A stretch of DNA of 64,000 nt from Gaoshiqia sediminis. Its GTDB lineage: Bacteria; Bacteroidota; Bacteroidia; Bacteroidales; Prolixibacteraceae. This document shows, in pieces, positions 36,213 to 44,121 of this stretch. The translations under genes were made by a program, and so were the position numbers. The stretch covers positions 124,001 to 188,000 of the forward strand of contig NZ_JAPAAF010000002.1 of NCBI RefSeq assembly GCF_025907915.1, given 5' to 3'. The notes beneath the pieces were generated by a model that ran no database searches, had not been told where the DNA came from, and saw only the letters and a list, made by a program, of their open reading frames with translations. Each line of letters begins with the position of its first letter. Position 1 is the first letter of the stretch.

Positions 36213-36430
36213 ATTTGGTTCTATGGATTCGGTAACAACCGGATCCGGATGAAAAGGGAATCCGGTGTAAATCCGGAGCTGTACCCGCAGCTGTAAGCCT
36301 TGTAAAAGCTTTCTGAAACCCCAGCCACTATTCGTCATCTGACGGATGGGAAGGCATCAGAAAGTAAGGTGAGCCAGAAGACCTGCCAAAATCTTTTCGA
36401 ATAATAACAAAAGCTTCGGGAATAAAGCTG
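36213..36430 (+). ncRNA. Cobalamin riboswitch of the btuB operon
   Basis: The core parts appear in order: AAGGGAATCCGGTGTAAATCC, the P5 stem GCTG/CAGC with loop TACCCG (36282-36287), GCCACT, GGGAAGGC, and the B12 box GAGCCAGAAGACCTGCC (36371-36387), identical to that of the first riboswitch. Downstream the hairpin AGCTT/AAAGCT (36412-36429) presents CGGG (36417-36420), complementary to CCCG of the P5 loop, an L5-L13 kissing contact that differs in sequence from the first switch. It should turn off btuB and the genes behind it in high B12. Confidence 0.93.
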
Positions 36431-36491
36431 GTGAAATTTAGTCGTGTATTTTTCACAAATTTTATCCTAAGCTCATATTCTGTTTTAAGAA

Positions 36492-38426
36492 ATGAGACGG
36501 TATTTTCTGTTCGTAAGTATTCTGGCCCTTGTATCAGGCAGTTTGTCCGCCCAACCGGCACAAGTTGCAGATTCTGTTCTCTTACACGAGGTAGCCACCT
36601 ATGCTCCATACAAAAAGTATCAGGCCGGAGCCAAAATTGAGTCCATACCAAGTACTCAAATCGATATCGTACAGGCCACTGGTCTTGATCAGCTGTTGAT
36701 GCGGTTTACCCCTATTTACCTGAAATCTAATGCAGGCGGCTTATCTACCATTCGCATTCGGGGTACAGCACCCGACCACACTTCCGTAAATTTTGGCGGC
36801 ATTAACATCAATTCCCTCACCCTGGGGCACAGCGACTTCTCAAGTGTTCCGGTGTACTTGTTCGATGGTTTCGACCTCCAATATGGTTCGTCGTCGGCTG
36901 TTAACGGCTCAGGATCTATTGGTGGTGCGATCCACCTGGGCTTGCACAACAATTGGACGGATGGTACCCGTGTTCAAGCAACCGTTTCGGAAGGCTCTTT
37001 CGGCGAACAGTTGTATGGCACGAAGGTGTTTGTTGGTAACGGCAAGCTTGAGTCGGTTACACGCCTGTATTATTTTATGTTGAAAAACGACTTTGAATTT
37101 GTTGATCCTTCAGACAACAAGCGTTATACACAGCGAGGCGCAATGGTCGAAAACATGGGCTTGATCCAGGAACTGAATTATAAGTTCAGCGATAAAAAAT
37201 GGTTTAAATCGGCTTTGTGGTTCGAACACGACTGGCACCAGATTCAGTTACTGATGGATGAGGTAAAAATGAATAATGTCGAGCCCGAAACACTCGACAA
37301 CAAGCATGTTCGTTTTTGGTCGGAATACGAAAACCGTAAACATACCTTCAACTACAAAGTCGGTTTGGGTTATGTACACGACATGCAGCTGTACAATGCC
37401 AACCAGGATGCAAAAATTGGTACCGACCGGTTGATTGGTGAACTGGAGGGTAAACAGGATTTTGGAGTGAAACTTGGTTACAAAGCTGGCGTCAAGTACA
37501 CTTACCTAAAACCCAATGTGTATGCTTACGATAAAGAGGTGATTGATTACGAACAGCAGGCCGATTTTTACCTGTCGGGCTTTTATATGCCGGGGAACAA
37601 GGTAAAGATGACATTAAACCTACGCCAACAAGTAGTTACCAATTTCGAAGTGCCGTTTACGCCCTCCCTGGGCGCCGAATATCGCGTGTTTTCGGATGAG
37701 GTTTCGGTGATGAAAGCAACCGGAAGCATTGGACGCAGTTATCGCATCCCGACTTTTAACGATCGCTTTTGGCCAGTTGTTGGAAACCCCGACTTGAAGC
37801 CCGAGGACGGGATGAATTACGAATTGGGGCTGCAATATCAGTATTGTACCGAAATGGTTCAAACCGATTTGAAGTTGAACGCTTTTTACCTGGATGTAAA
37901 AGACTGGATTGAATGGGCCCCGGCCAGTGGCGGATGGGAACCGTTTAATAAGTCACAGGTTGTCAGCAAGGGCATTGAAATGTCATCAAACACGGATATT
38001 TTCATGGATAAGTTACATTTCAACCTCAGGTTGAATTACAGCTTTAACCCAACTGAAATTAAAGATGATGAAAATACAGATTTGATTGGCCGTCAGGTGG
38101 TTTATGTGCCGAAACACATCGGCAATGCTTTTCTTAATCTGACATACGGGAACTGGAGTGTTTTTATCGATGGGAACTATACCGGCGGGCGTTTGGCCAA
38201 CTACTCGGGTAATATTTTCAATCCCGAAGGCGAAATGCTGGATGATTATTTCCTGATGAACTGTGGCCTGTCGCGCAAGCTGAAGGTAAACAACCAACAC
38301 TTCAAACTAACCTTTGCCACCAATAACCTGCTGGATACGGCTTATTACAACCAACCGGGTTATGCCATGTGGGGCCGTAGTTTCCGTTTCACCCTTTCAA
38401 CCGATTTAAATTTCAACAAAAACTAA
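36492..38426 (+). CDS. btuB: TonB-dependent cobalamin receptor (BtuB-like)
   Basis: A 644-residue outer-membrane TonB receptor with signal peptide (MRRYFLFVSILALVSGSLSAQ). The plug shows QATGLDQLLMRFTPIYLKS, IRIRGTAPDHTSVNFGGININS and SSAVNGSGSIGGAIHLG; the barrel ends in FRFTLSTDLNF. No CarboxypepD-like N-domain is present, as in BtuB. Position directly behind a cobalamin riboswitch makes corrinoids its cargo. A BtuG-like surface lipoprotein follows 11 bp downstream and probably forms a lid on it. The start is supported by the signal peptide. Confidence 0.92.
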   Translation: MRRYFLFVSILALVSGSLSAQPAQVADSVLLHEVATYAPYKKYQAGAKIESIPSTQIDIVQATGLDQLLMRFTPIYLKSNAGGLSTIRIRGTAPDHTSVNFGGININSLTLGHSDFSSVPVYLFDGFDLQYGSSSAVNGSGSIGGAIHLGLHNNWTDGTRVQATVSEGSFGEQLYGTKVFVGNGKLESVTRLYYFMLKNDFEFVDPSDNKRYTQRGAMVENMGLIQELNYKFSDKKWFKSALWFEHDWHQIQLLMDEVKMNNVEPETLDNKHVRFWSEYENRKHTFNYKVGLGYVHDMQLYNANQDAKIGTDRLIGELEGKQDFGVKLGYKAGVKYTYLKPNVYAYDKEVIDYEQQADFYLSGFYMPGNKVKMTLNLRQQVVTNFEVPFTPSLGAEYRVFSDEVSVMKATGSIGRSYRIPTFNDRFWPVVGNPDLKPEDGMNYELGLQYQYCTEMVQTDLKLNAFYLDVKDWIEWAPASGGWEPFNKSQVVSKGIEMSSNTDIFMDKLHFNLRLNYSFNPTEIKDDENTDLIGRQVVYVPKHIGNAFLNLTYGNWSVFIDGNYTGGRLANYSGNIFNPEGEMLDDYFLMNCGLSRKLKVNNQHFKLTFATNNLLDTAYYNQPGYAMWGRSFRFTLSTDLNFNKN

Positions 38427-38437
38427 TCGTTAATATC

Positions 38438-39526
38438 ATGAAAAAGTTATTCAGATTACTTCCTTTTTTATTTCTGTCGGCAGCTCTTTTTAGCTCCTGT
38501 TCCGACGATGATGACAATGAATTATATCCAAGTGAATTAACCAAAGGCGCTTATGTGCTGAACTATGGCGGGTACGAGCAAAACACTTCTTCAATTACCA
38601 AGTATAACTATGAGGAAGATGAACTGACCGCCTTCTACTACCAACAACAAAACGGCGGTGAAAGGATCGGCTCGGCCCCGCAATATATCTACGAATACGA
38701 AGACCGCTTGTATTTGATGAACAACAATCCCGACCGCGTAGTGGTAACTGACCCGCTTTTTGTAGCGCAGGACACAATTACAACCGAAATTGTAAAACCT
38801 CGCTTTTGTGTTGCTAGTGGCAACTACTTGTACATTTCGTGCTGGGGAGGTGATATCTGGACCGACTCCTCGATGTCGTACCTGGTTAAATATAACGTTG
38901 TGACCAAAACTGTGGAAAAGAAGATTTCCTTGGCTGGTGGGCCTGAAGGTTTGGCGATTGCCAACGGTAAATTGTATGCTGCACTGGGCTACGCTAAAAA
39001 GATTGCGGTTATGAACCTGGCAACAGAAGCAATTTCATATATCACTACCGATGCAGTATCCAGCTATTTTGTGAAAGATAAAAGCGATAACCTTTATGTG
39101 AGTTTAGTTAGCTCCTGGTCTGACCCTTCAACCGAAACGGGTTTAGGTTATATAAACACCAAGACTGATGCAATGACCTTGTATCAACTGGATAATGTCA
39201 GTACTTCGTACGCTTCGATCATGTCATTCAGCAAAGATTACACAAAGCTATATGTGGTTGCCGCCGGTTACGATGCCAACTGGAATCTGGTTGGTGGCGT
39301 TCAAGTATTCAATACAACATCCAAAACGTATGAAGCAGAACCACTAGTTACCGGAGTTACCGGTTTGAACGGTGTTTCGGTGAATCCGGTTGATGGCAAA
39401 ACGTACGTGTTTGTTGACAAAGGGAGCACGGTAAATGGCGATATGATGATTTACACAACTGAAGGTGAACTGGAAGCAACCAAAACCGTCGGTTCTTCGC
39501 CTGCCATGGCTATCTTCCTCGATTAA
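38438..39526 (+). CDS. btuG: BtuG-like surface corrinoid-binding lipoprotein (beta-propeller, DUF5074/YncE-like)
   Basis: A 362-residue lipoprotein: signal peptide, lipobox Cys-21, then SDDDD, matching the Bacteroidota surface-export signal of acidic residues after Cys. The body has repeated propeller-like segments (YLVKYNVVTKTVEKKISL, GGPEGLAIANGKLYAALGYAKKIAVMNL, LNGVSVNPVDGKTYVFVDKG). In Bacteroides, BtuG is a surface propeller encoded beside btuB that binds B12 very tightly and hands it to BtuB. Context (11 bp after btuB, same riboswitch) and fold agree, but direct homology to BtuG was not tested. Ends in a hairpin terminator. Confidence 0.78.
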   Translation: MKKLFRLLPFLFLSAALFSSCSDDDDNELYPSELTKGAYVLNYGGYEQNTSSITKYNYEEDELTAFYYQQQNGGERIGSAPQYIYEYEDRLYLMNNNPDRVVVTDPLFVAQDTITTEIVKPRFCVASGNYLYISCWGGDIWTDSSMSYLVKYNVVTKTVEKKISLAGGPEGLAIANGKLYAALGYAKKIAVMNLATEAISYITTDAVSSYFVKDKSDNLYVSLVSSWSDPSTETGLGYINTKTDAMTLYQLDNVSTSYASIMSFSKDYTKLYVVAAGYDANWNLVGGVQVFNTTSKTYEAEPLVTGVTGLNGVSVNPVDGKTYVFVDKGSTVNGDMMIYTTEGELEATKTVGSSPAMAIFLD

Positions 39527-39550
39527 GAATAGATTCGCAATCTGAAAATG

Positions 39551-39580
39551 CTACCCTTGCCTGGCAGGGGTAGTTTTCGT
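39551..39580 (+). terminator. Probable terminator after the BtuG-like gene
   Basis: CTACCC and GGGTAG arms with an inner TGCC/GGCA, followed by TTTTCGTGTTT. Read-through to the DUF4430 gene 30 bp later is possible. Confidence 0.6.
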
Positions 39581-39612
39581 GTTTCTTATACAGAACCCAA
39601 AAATCTCAACTG

Positions 39613-39996
39613 ATGAAACTAACCACATTTTTTTTAGGCTTTATGCTGATGATGCTGATCGGTATGCCAGGCGTTGCCGGAAAAGCGAAATTTGTAACCG
39701 TTGAAATAAATTACGGTGACCAAAAAGCCCCGGAAACCATACAGGTTGAGTGTTCCCGTTCCATGACAGCCCTTGAGGCGCTGCAACATGCTGCCAAGGT
39801 AAAAACCCACCCCGTAGCAAATTACGTATTTGTAACCAGTATCAACGGGGTTGAAGCGGCACGCGGCGAAATGGCCTGGTACTATGCCGTTAATGGCAAA
39901 AAGCCGAAAGTGGCCATCAATCAACCTGTAAAAGGCGGCGATACCATCAGCTGGCGTTTTGTGAAAGATGTTTGTTCGTGTACGGTAGATAAGTAG
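39613..39996 (+). CDS. Exported DUF4430 protein (transcobalamin C-domain-like), candidate corrinoid binder
   Basis: A 127-residue secreted protein: signal peptide (MKLTTFFLGFMLMMLIG), then one DUF4430 domain with the marks SMTALEALQHAAKV, YVFVTSINGVEA, AWYYAVNGKKPKVAINQPVKGGDTISWRF. DUF4430 resembles the C-terminal beta-domain of animal transcobalamin and intrinsic factor, which contacts cobalamin. Position between the BtuB/BtuG genes and cobU supports a role in corrinoid capture or transfer; binding itself is inferred. It has no lipobox and ends with a two-Cys motif (CSC). Confidence 0.78.
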   Translation: MKLTTFFLGFMLMMLIGMPGVAGKAKFVTVEINYGDQKAPETIQVECSRSMTALEALQHAAKVKTHPVANYVFVTSINGVEAARGEMAWYYAVNGKKPKVAINQPVKGGDTISWRFVKDVCSCTVDK

Positions 39997-40130
39997 TGAT
40001 CAGTCTCGGTGTTCAGTAGCAGTGATCAGTTTTTACTCAGTGAAACTCCGTGAGCAACGCTGTGCTCTTTGTGGCTTAAATAAAGTACAATAGTTCCGCT
40101 CAAATTTGTCTCACTACTCACGATTTTCTT

Positions 40131-40186
40131 TTGGAACTTGAAATTTGAAACTTGGAATTTGAAACTTGGAATTTGAAACCCGAATG
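40131..40186. repeat. 14-bp tandem repeat abutting the cobU start codon
   Basis: About four units of TTGRAACYTGRAAT: 40131-40144, 40145-40158, 40159-40172 and a diverged fourth unit ending in the ATG (40184). Units two and three are identical. Copy-number change would shift the upstream sequence of cobU without altering the frame of the gene itself. Confidence 0.7.
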
Positions 40187-40693
40187 GCAACTATAACTCT
40201 TGTAACCGGTGGCGCCCGGTCTGGGAAAAGCAGCTTTGCCCAGCAAATGGCAGAGGGCAAAAGTGAACGGCCCGTGTATTTGGCAACCGCCCGTATTTGG
40301 GACGAGGATTTTGCCCAACGGGTGCGCCGCCACCAAGCCGACCGCGACCAGCGCTGGGAAAATGTGGAGGAAGAAAAGCAGCTTTCAAAACACGACTTCT
40401 CTGGCAAGGTGGTGTTGATGGACTGCGTAACCCTGTGGCTCACCAACTTTTTCCACGACTGTAGCTACCAGCTAGATGAAGCGCTCGAAGCTGCCAAAGC
40501 CGAGTGGCAACAGTTCATTCAGCAGGATATGGACTTAATTGTAGTAACCAACGAGCTGGGCATGGGTGTTCATCCCGAAAATGAAATGGCCCGCAAGTTT
40601 GCCGACCTGCAAGGCTGGATGAACCAGCACATCGCTGCGCAGGCGGACACCGTTTACCTGATGGTGTCGGGCATCCCGGTGAAGATTAAGTAG
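40184..40693 (+). CDS. cobU: Adenosylcobinamide kinase / adenosylcobinamide-phosphate guanylyltransferase
   Basis: A bifunctional enzyme of about 169 residues that phosphorylates adenosylcobinamide and transfers GMP to give AdoCbi-GDP for lower-ligand attachment. The P-loop is VTGGARSGKSSFAQ; RVRRHQADR holds the His that is guanylylated in CobU; TNELGMGVHPENEMARKFADLQGWMNQ is the conserved C-terminal block. The frame is open upstream to a TTG at 40166, but ATG 40184 directly precedes the P-loop strand and is preferred. A 14-bp tandem repeat lies right before it. Confidence 0.93.
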   Translation: MATITLVTGGARSGKSSFAQQMAEGKSERPVYLATARIWDEDFAQRVRRHQADRDQRWENVEEEKQLSKHDFSGKVVLMDCVTLWLTNFFHDCSYQLDEALEAAKAEWQQFIQQDMDLIVVTNELGMGVHPENEMARKFADLQGWMNQHIAAQADTVYLMVSGIPVKIK

Positions 40694-40699
40694 CGAGTC

Positions 40700-40743
40700 G
40701 TGAGCAGTGAGATAAGAAGTATTACTCGTATCTCGCTGCTCAC
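40700..40743. repeat. 15-bp-arm inverted repeat between cobU and cobT
   Basis: GTGAGCAGTGAGATA (40700-40714) pairs with TATCTCGCTGCTCAC (40729-40743) with one G-T mismatch. No T-run of note follows, so it is a stable hairpin of unknown role, perhaps an mRNA-stability element. Confidence 0.6.
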
Positions 40744-40775
40744 TATACTTTTCAAATAATAAAAATTGACGATAA

Positions 40776-41786
40776 ATGACAAACTCACTAAAAGACCAAC
40801 TTCAACACAAAATTGACCTGAAAACCAAGCCCACCGGGTCATTGGGACAACTGGAACGCATTGCCCTGCAAATCGGGATGATCCAGCAGACTCTTTCGCC
40901 CGAGTTAAAAAATCCGGCCATGCTGGTTTTTGCCGGCGACCATGGCCTGGCCGATGCTGGTGTGAGCCCGTATCCGAAGGAAGTAACCTGGCAGATGGTG
41001 ATGAACTTTTGTGCCGGTGGCGCCGCCATCAATGTATTTTGCAAGCAAAACGGCATCAATCTGAAAGTGGTAGATGCCGGTGTTGATTTTTACTTTCCGA
41101 AAGACATGCCAGTCATTAATGCCAAGGTGGATATGGGCACCAAAAACATGTTGGAAGAACCGGCCATGACCGTTGAACAGTGCCAGGAGGCTATGATGCG
41201 CGGGGCAGAGCTGGTGAAATCCGAAGCCGCTGCCGGTTGTAATGTTATTGGTTTTGGTGAAATGGGAATTGGTAACACGTCGGCGTCGTCGCTGCTGATG
41301 CACCGCTTTCTGGGGCTGCCCATTGAACAATGTACCGGCAAAGGTGCAGGTATGGTGGGCGACAAGCTCGACTACAAAACATCAGTCCTGAAAACCGTTT
41401 CAGAAAAGTATAACCCCACTTCGGTTGAGGAAACACTGGCTACCTTTGGCGGTTTCGAGATTGCCATGATGACAGGCGCCATACTGGAAGCCAGGAGGCA
41501 GCAGATGGTCATCCTGGTGGATGGCTTTATCACCACGGCAGCCACGCTGACTGCCATTCAGTTTGACGCCTCGGTCCGCGACAACTGTATTTTCTGTCAT
41601 GCGTCGGAAGAACAGGGGCACCAGCTGATTTTGGAACATCTGCAGGCGGAGCCGGTCCTGAGTCTGGGCATGCGTTTGGGTGAAGGTTCGGGCGCTGCGG
41701 TGGCTTATCCGGTCATCCAAGCAGCGGCAACTTTTCTGAACGAAATGGCCAGCTTCGAAGATGCCGGGGTTTCGAATAAAGGGTAA
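40776..41786 (+). CDS. cobT: Nicotinate-nucleotide:dimethylbenzimidazole phosphoribosyltransferase
   Basis: A 336-residue enzyme that makes alpha-ribazole phosphate, the lower-ligand nucleotide of B12, from nicotinate mononucleotide and a benzimidazole-type base. Visible marks are KPTGSLGQLERIALQIG, VFAGDHGLADAGVSPYP, GFGEMGIGNTSASS, and the active-site segment MRLGEGSGAAVAYPVIQAAATFLNEMASF. Length is normal. It lies 82 bp after cobU with a long hairpin between. Which base it prefers is not readable. Confidence 0.94.
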   Translation: MTNSLKDQLQHKIDLKTKPTGSLGQLERIALQIGMIQQTLSPELKNPAMLVFAGDHGLADAGVSPYPKEVTWQMVMNFCAGGAAINVFCKQNGINLKVVDAGVDFYFPKDMPVINAKVDMGTKNMLEEPAMTVEQCQEAMMRGAELVKSEAAAGCNVIGFGEMGIGNTSASSLLMHRFLGLPIEQCTGKGAGMVGDKLDYKTSVLKTVSEKYNPTSVEETLATFGGFEIAMMTGAILEARRQQMVILVDGFITTAATLTAIQFDASVRDNCIFCHASEEQGHQLILEHLQAEPVLSLGMRLGEGSGAAVAYPVIQAAATFLNEMASFEDAGVSNKG

Positions 41787-41789
41787 TAC

Positions 41790-41917
41790 AGATTTTTGGA
41801 TTTTCAGACTGCTGGATTATCAGACTACTGTAAATTGACTATTCCTGCGGTTTAGGTCGATGCTTGGGCAGCTACCCGAAAATCCAATGATCCGGCAATC
41901 CAGTTATCCAGAAATCT
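41790..41917. repeat. Imperfect inverted repeat between cobT and cobS
   Basis: The left side (41790-41819, AGATTTTTGGAT...) and right side (41881-41917, ...ATCCAGAAATCT) are loosely complementary over about 30 bases, with low-complexity GGAT/ATCC content. Role unknown. Confidence 0.4.
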
Positions 41918-41932
41918 AATAATCCGAATATC

Positions 41933-42694
41933 ATGAGAACACAACTCAACCTCTTTCTCACCGCGCTGATGTTTTACACGCGCATCCCGGTGCCCAAAAC
42001 GCTGGAGTACTCGCCGGAGCGGCTGAACCGTTCAACTCGTTATTTCCCGCTGATTGGCTTGATCGTGGGTGGGCTGGGCGCTGCGGTATTCTACGGCTTG
42101 GTGCAGTTGTTTCCGGTAAGTTTGAGTGTGTTTTTGAGTATGCTGGCGACCATTTTGCTCACCGGTGCATTTCACGAAGATGGCTTTGCCGATTTCTGCG
42201 ACGGTTTTGGAGGAGGCTATACGCGCGAAAAGATTTTCACCATCATGAAAGACAGCCGAATTGGAACCTACGGAACCATAGGTCTGATTGGCATGCTGGC
42301 GACCAAATTTCTGGCGCTGCAAGCCTTGCCGGTTTATACCGTTCCGCTGGCCTTGGTGGCCGGGCATGCTTTTGGCCGCCTGATGCCGGTACTCGTCATT
42401 TTTACCAGCCAATATTCGCGCGAGGACGAGCTGAGCAAAACCAAACCCATCGGCAAACGGGGCAGAAACTCCGACCTGCTGCTGGCTGTTTTCTTCGGGC
42501 TGGTCCCGGCAGCGCTTTTCCCGTGGCAGTTGATGGCTGTGGTATTGCCGGTGTCGTTGCTCATTACCTTCCTGTTCAAAAAATACATCGAACGGAAAAT
42601 TGGGGGCTACACGGGCGATTGCCTGGGCGCCTTGCAACAAATCATTGAGGTGTTGTTTTATTTGTGTTTGCTGGGGGGCAAAGGGTTGATTTAA
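41933..42694 (+). CDS. cobS: Adenosylcobinamide-GDP ribazoletransferase (cobalamin synthase)
   Basis: A 253-residue inner-membrane enzyme that joins AdoCbi-GDP to alpha-ribazole(-phosphate), the last assembly step. The acidic metal-binding motif HEDGFADFCDGFGGGYTREKIFTIMKDSRIGTYG is present in pieces as HEDGFADFCDGFGGG and IMKDSRIGTYG. About six membrane helices and the conserved GYTGDCLGALQQ near the C-terminus are seen. Its products need cobU and cobT, both just upstream. Start ATG 41933 precedes QLNLFLTALMFYTRIPVP, the usual first helix. Confidence 0.93.
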   Translation: MRTQLNLFLTALMFYTRIPVPKTLEYSPERLNRSTRYFPLIGLIVGGLGAAVFYGLVQLFPVSLSVFLSMLATILLTGAFHEDGFADFCDGFGGGYTREKIFTIMKDSRIGTYGTIGLIGMLATKFLALQALPVYTVPLALVAGHAFGRLMPVLVIFTSQYSREDELSKTKPIGKRGRNSDLLLAVFFGLVPAALFPWQLMAVVLPVSLLITFLFKKYIERKIGGYTGDCLGALQQIIEVLFYLCLLGGKGLI

Positions 42695-42705
42695 CGTTTC
42701 GGAAT

Positions 42706-42874
42706 AAATAAGGTAATAAGGTTTGCCGGGAATTGGGTTAATGTTTTCTACTAAGGTGGGCTAATGAAAATAAGGTTTCTCCGTTGTTTTTAAAACGGGT
42801 TACAAAACCTTATTTTGGTAATTAACCTTAGTAGCAGGACAAATGGAACAGATGACAACCTTATTACCTTATTT
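42706..42874. repeat. Left nested palindrome flanking the transposase gene
   Basis: Outer arms AAATAAGGTAATAAGGTT (42706-42723) and its perfect complement (42857-42874). Middle arms CTACTAAGGT and ACCTTAGTAG. Inner arms AAAATAAGGTTT and AAAACCTTATTTT. On single-stranded DNA or RNA it would fold into one long cruciform-like hairpin. Confidence 0.8.
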
Positions 42875-42924
42875 GAAATAGAAAAATAATGCTGTAAATT
42901 GACGGTCAACCTAATTCAATCAGC

Positions 42925-43377
42925 ATGAAGATAGAATACAATAATTTGTACACTCATTTTGTGTTTACCACCCTGAGCCGTCAGGCCTGCATTCATGAAG
43001 CCTCGCGCGAACGTATTGAAAAATATATCACCGGAATTGTCAATAACAACGAATGTCAGCTGTATGCAGTCTATGCCAACCCGGAACATGTTCATTTTCT
43101 GGTTTCCCGTTCGCCCGGTGTTTCCGAACAACGTTTGGCTACGATTGTAGCCGAGAGTTCACAACGGTTTATTCACGAGAATAAATTGGTTGCCGGAAGT
43201 TTTCAATGGCAGCAAAGTTGTTCGGCTTTTTCTGTATCAAAAAGTCATGTTAACAGAGTTTGTAAATACATTCTGAATCAGCCGGAGCATCATAGGAAAC
43301 ATACCTTTGCCGAAGAGTACGAGGAGTTTATTAAGCATTATCAGCAAGCTATTCAAAAAGGGTTCGATGGGGAATAA
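42925..43377 (+). CDS. IS200/IS605-family Y1 transposase (REP-associated type)
   Basis: A 150-residue HUH single-strand transposase. The HUH motif is H55-V-H57 (EHVHFLVS), and the catalytic tyrosine is Tyr-115 in CKYILNQPEHHRKHTF, followed by the EEY typical of the family. Length is that of IS200-like TnpA and RAYT proteins, and no TnpB follows. It is complete and shows no frameshift, so it may be active. The stop codon lies inside the right flanking palindrome. Start ATG 42925 gives MKIEYNNLYTHFVFTT, a normal N-terminus. Confidence 0.88.
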   Translation: MKIEYNNLYTHFVFTTLSRQACIHEASRERIEKYITGIVNNNECQLYAVYANPEHVHFLVSRSPGVSEQRLATIVAESSQRFIHENKLVAGSFQWQQSCSAFSVSKSHVNRVCKYILNQPEHHRKHTFAEEYEEFIKHYQQAIQKGFDGE

Positions 43378-43530
43378 GGTAATAAGGTTTACCAGAATTA
43401 CGATTAGCAATTTTTCCTACTAAGCTTGACTATCCGATAAGGTTTATCGACGCTTTTTCAAAACCTTATTTTTTGTAGTTAACCTTAGTGGCAAGACCAA
43501 CAGAAGAGACAGTAACCTTATTACCTTATT
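43373..43530. repeat. Right nested palindrome flanking the transposase gene
   Basis: Outer arms AATAAGGTAATAAGGTTT (43373-43390) and AACCTTATTACCTTATT (43514-43530), middle CTACTAAG/CTTAGTGG, inner ATAAGGTTT/AAACCTTAT. It is a diverged copy of the left palindrome in the same orientation and contains the transposase stop codon. Confidence 0.8.
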
Positions 43531-43581
43531 GGGTTCACCTCTGCCAATTTGCAAAACATATCTATGTTCAACGATCATTAT

Positions 43582-44121
43582 ATGAAAATTACCGCCATCC
43601 GCCACACCCGTGTTGCTGTGCCTCCCGGAATTTGTTACGGGCAGACTGATGTGGCTTTGGCGCCCACTTACGGCCACGAGCTGGAACAGGTGAAACAGAA
43701 GCTGAACGGAGCCACATTCGATGCCGTGTTTTGCAGTCCGCTAACGCGTTGCCGCCAACTGGCACAGGATTTATTTCCAGGGATGGTTATTCAGTTCGAC
43801 GAACGCCTGATGGAGCTAAACTTTGGCCAATGGGAAATGCAGCCCTGGGACACCATCAGCGAAACGACGGAAGCGCAGGCCTGGTTTGCCGACTATGTAA
43901 GCGTTCGGACTCCCGGCGGCGAATCGTTCCGCGACCTGATCAGTCGCACCGGCGCTTTTCTCGACGAGTTACAGAATAACAACGAAACGAATGTCGTGGT
44001 GATCACGCATGGCGGCATTGTGAGGGCTCTGTCATGCCTGTTGAACCGGACTGCACCTTTGGACGCGTTTCAGCAACGGGTGGATTACGGCGAAGTATTT
44101 GAATTTACCTCAGCGCATTAG
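43582..44121 (+). CDS. cobC: Alpha-ribazole phosphatase (histidine phosphatase family)
   Basis: A histidine phosphatase of about 179 residues that removes phosphate from alpha-ribazole phosphate or from cobalamin phosphate. The catalytic RH is in AIRHTRVAVPPGICYGQTDVAL, a start typical of CobC; the later ELNFGQWEMQPWD and VVITHGGIVRAL carry the other active-site Glu and His. Alternative in-frame starts at 43549 (TTG) and 43564 exist; ATG 43582 sits just before the catalytic strand. The context of cob genes supports the B12 role over general phosphatase activity. Confidence 0.88.
   Translation: MKITAIRHTRVAVPPGICYGQTDVALAPTYGHELEQVKQKLNGATFDAVFCSPLTRCRQLAQDLFPGMVIQFDERLMELNFGQWEMQPWDTISETTEAQAWFADYVSVRTPGGESFRDLISRTGAFLDELQNNNETNVVVITHGGIVRALSCLLNRTAPLDAFQQRVDYGEVFEFTSAH

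Larger units (their letters stand above)
42706..43530. mobile_element. RAYT-like IS200/IS605 element: transposase gene between two nested palindromes
   Basis: A single Y1-transposase gene (42925-43377) lies between two related imperfect repeats in the same orientation (42706-42874 and 43373-43530). Each begins with AATAAGGTAATAAGGTT and ends with its complement AACCTTATTACCTTATT, and each has a nested inner pair of complementary blocks. The right copy begins inside the last codons of the gene. This matches a REP-associated tyrosine transposase with flanking REP units rather than a simple IS with terminal inverted repeats. It splits cobS from cobC without damaging either. Confidence 0.75.

Noticed and set aside
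42032-42640. Minus-strand open frame of 202 residues inside cobS
   Set aside because: Antisense shadow of a gene with intact catalytic motifs; His/Gln-rich composition typical of shadows.
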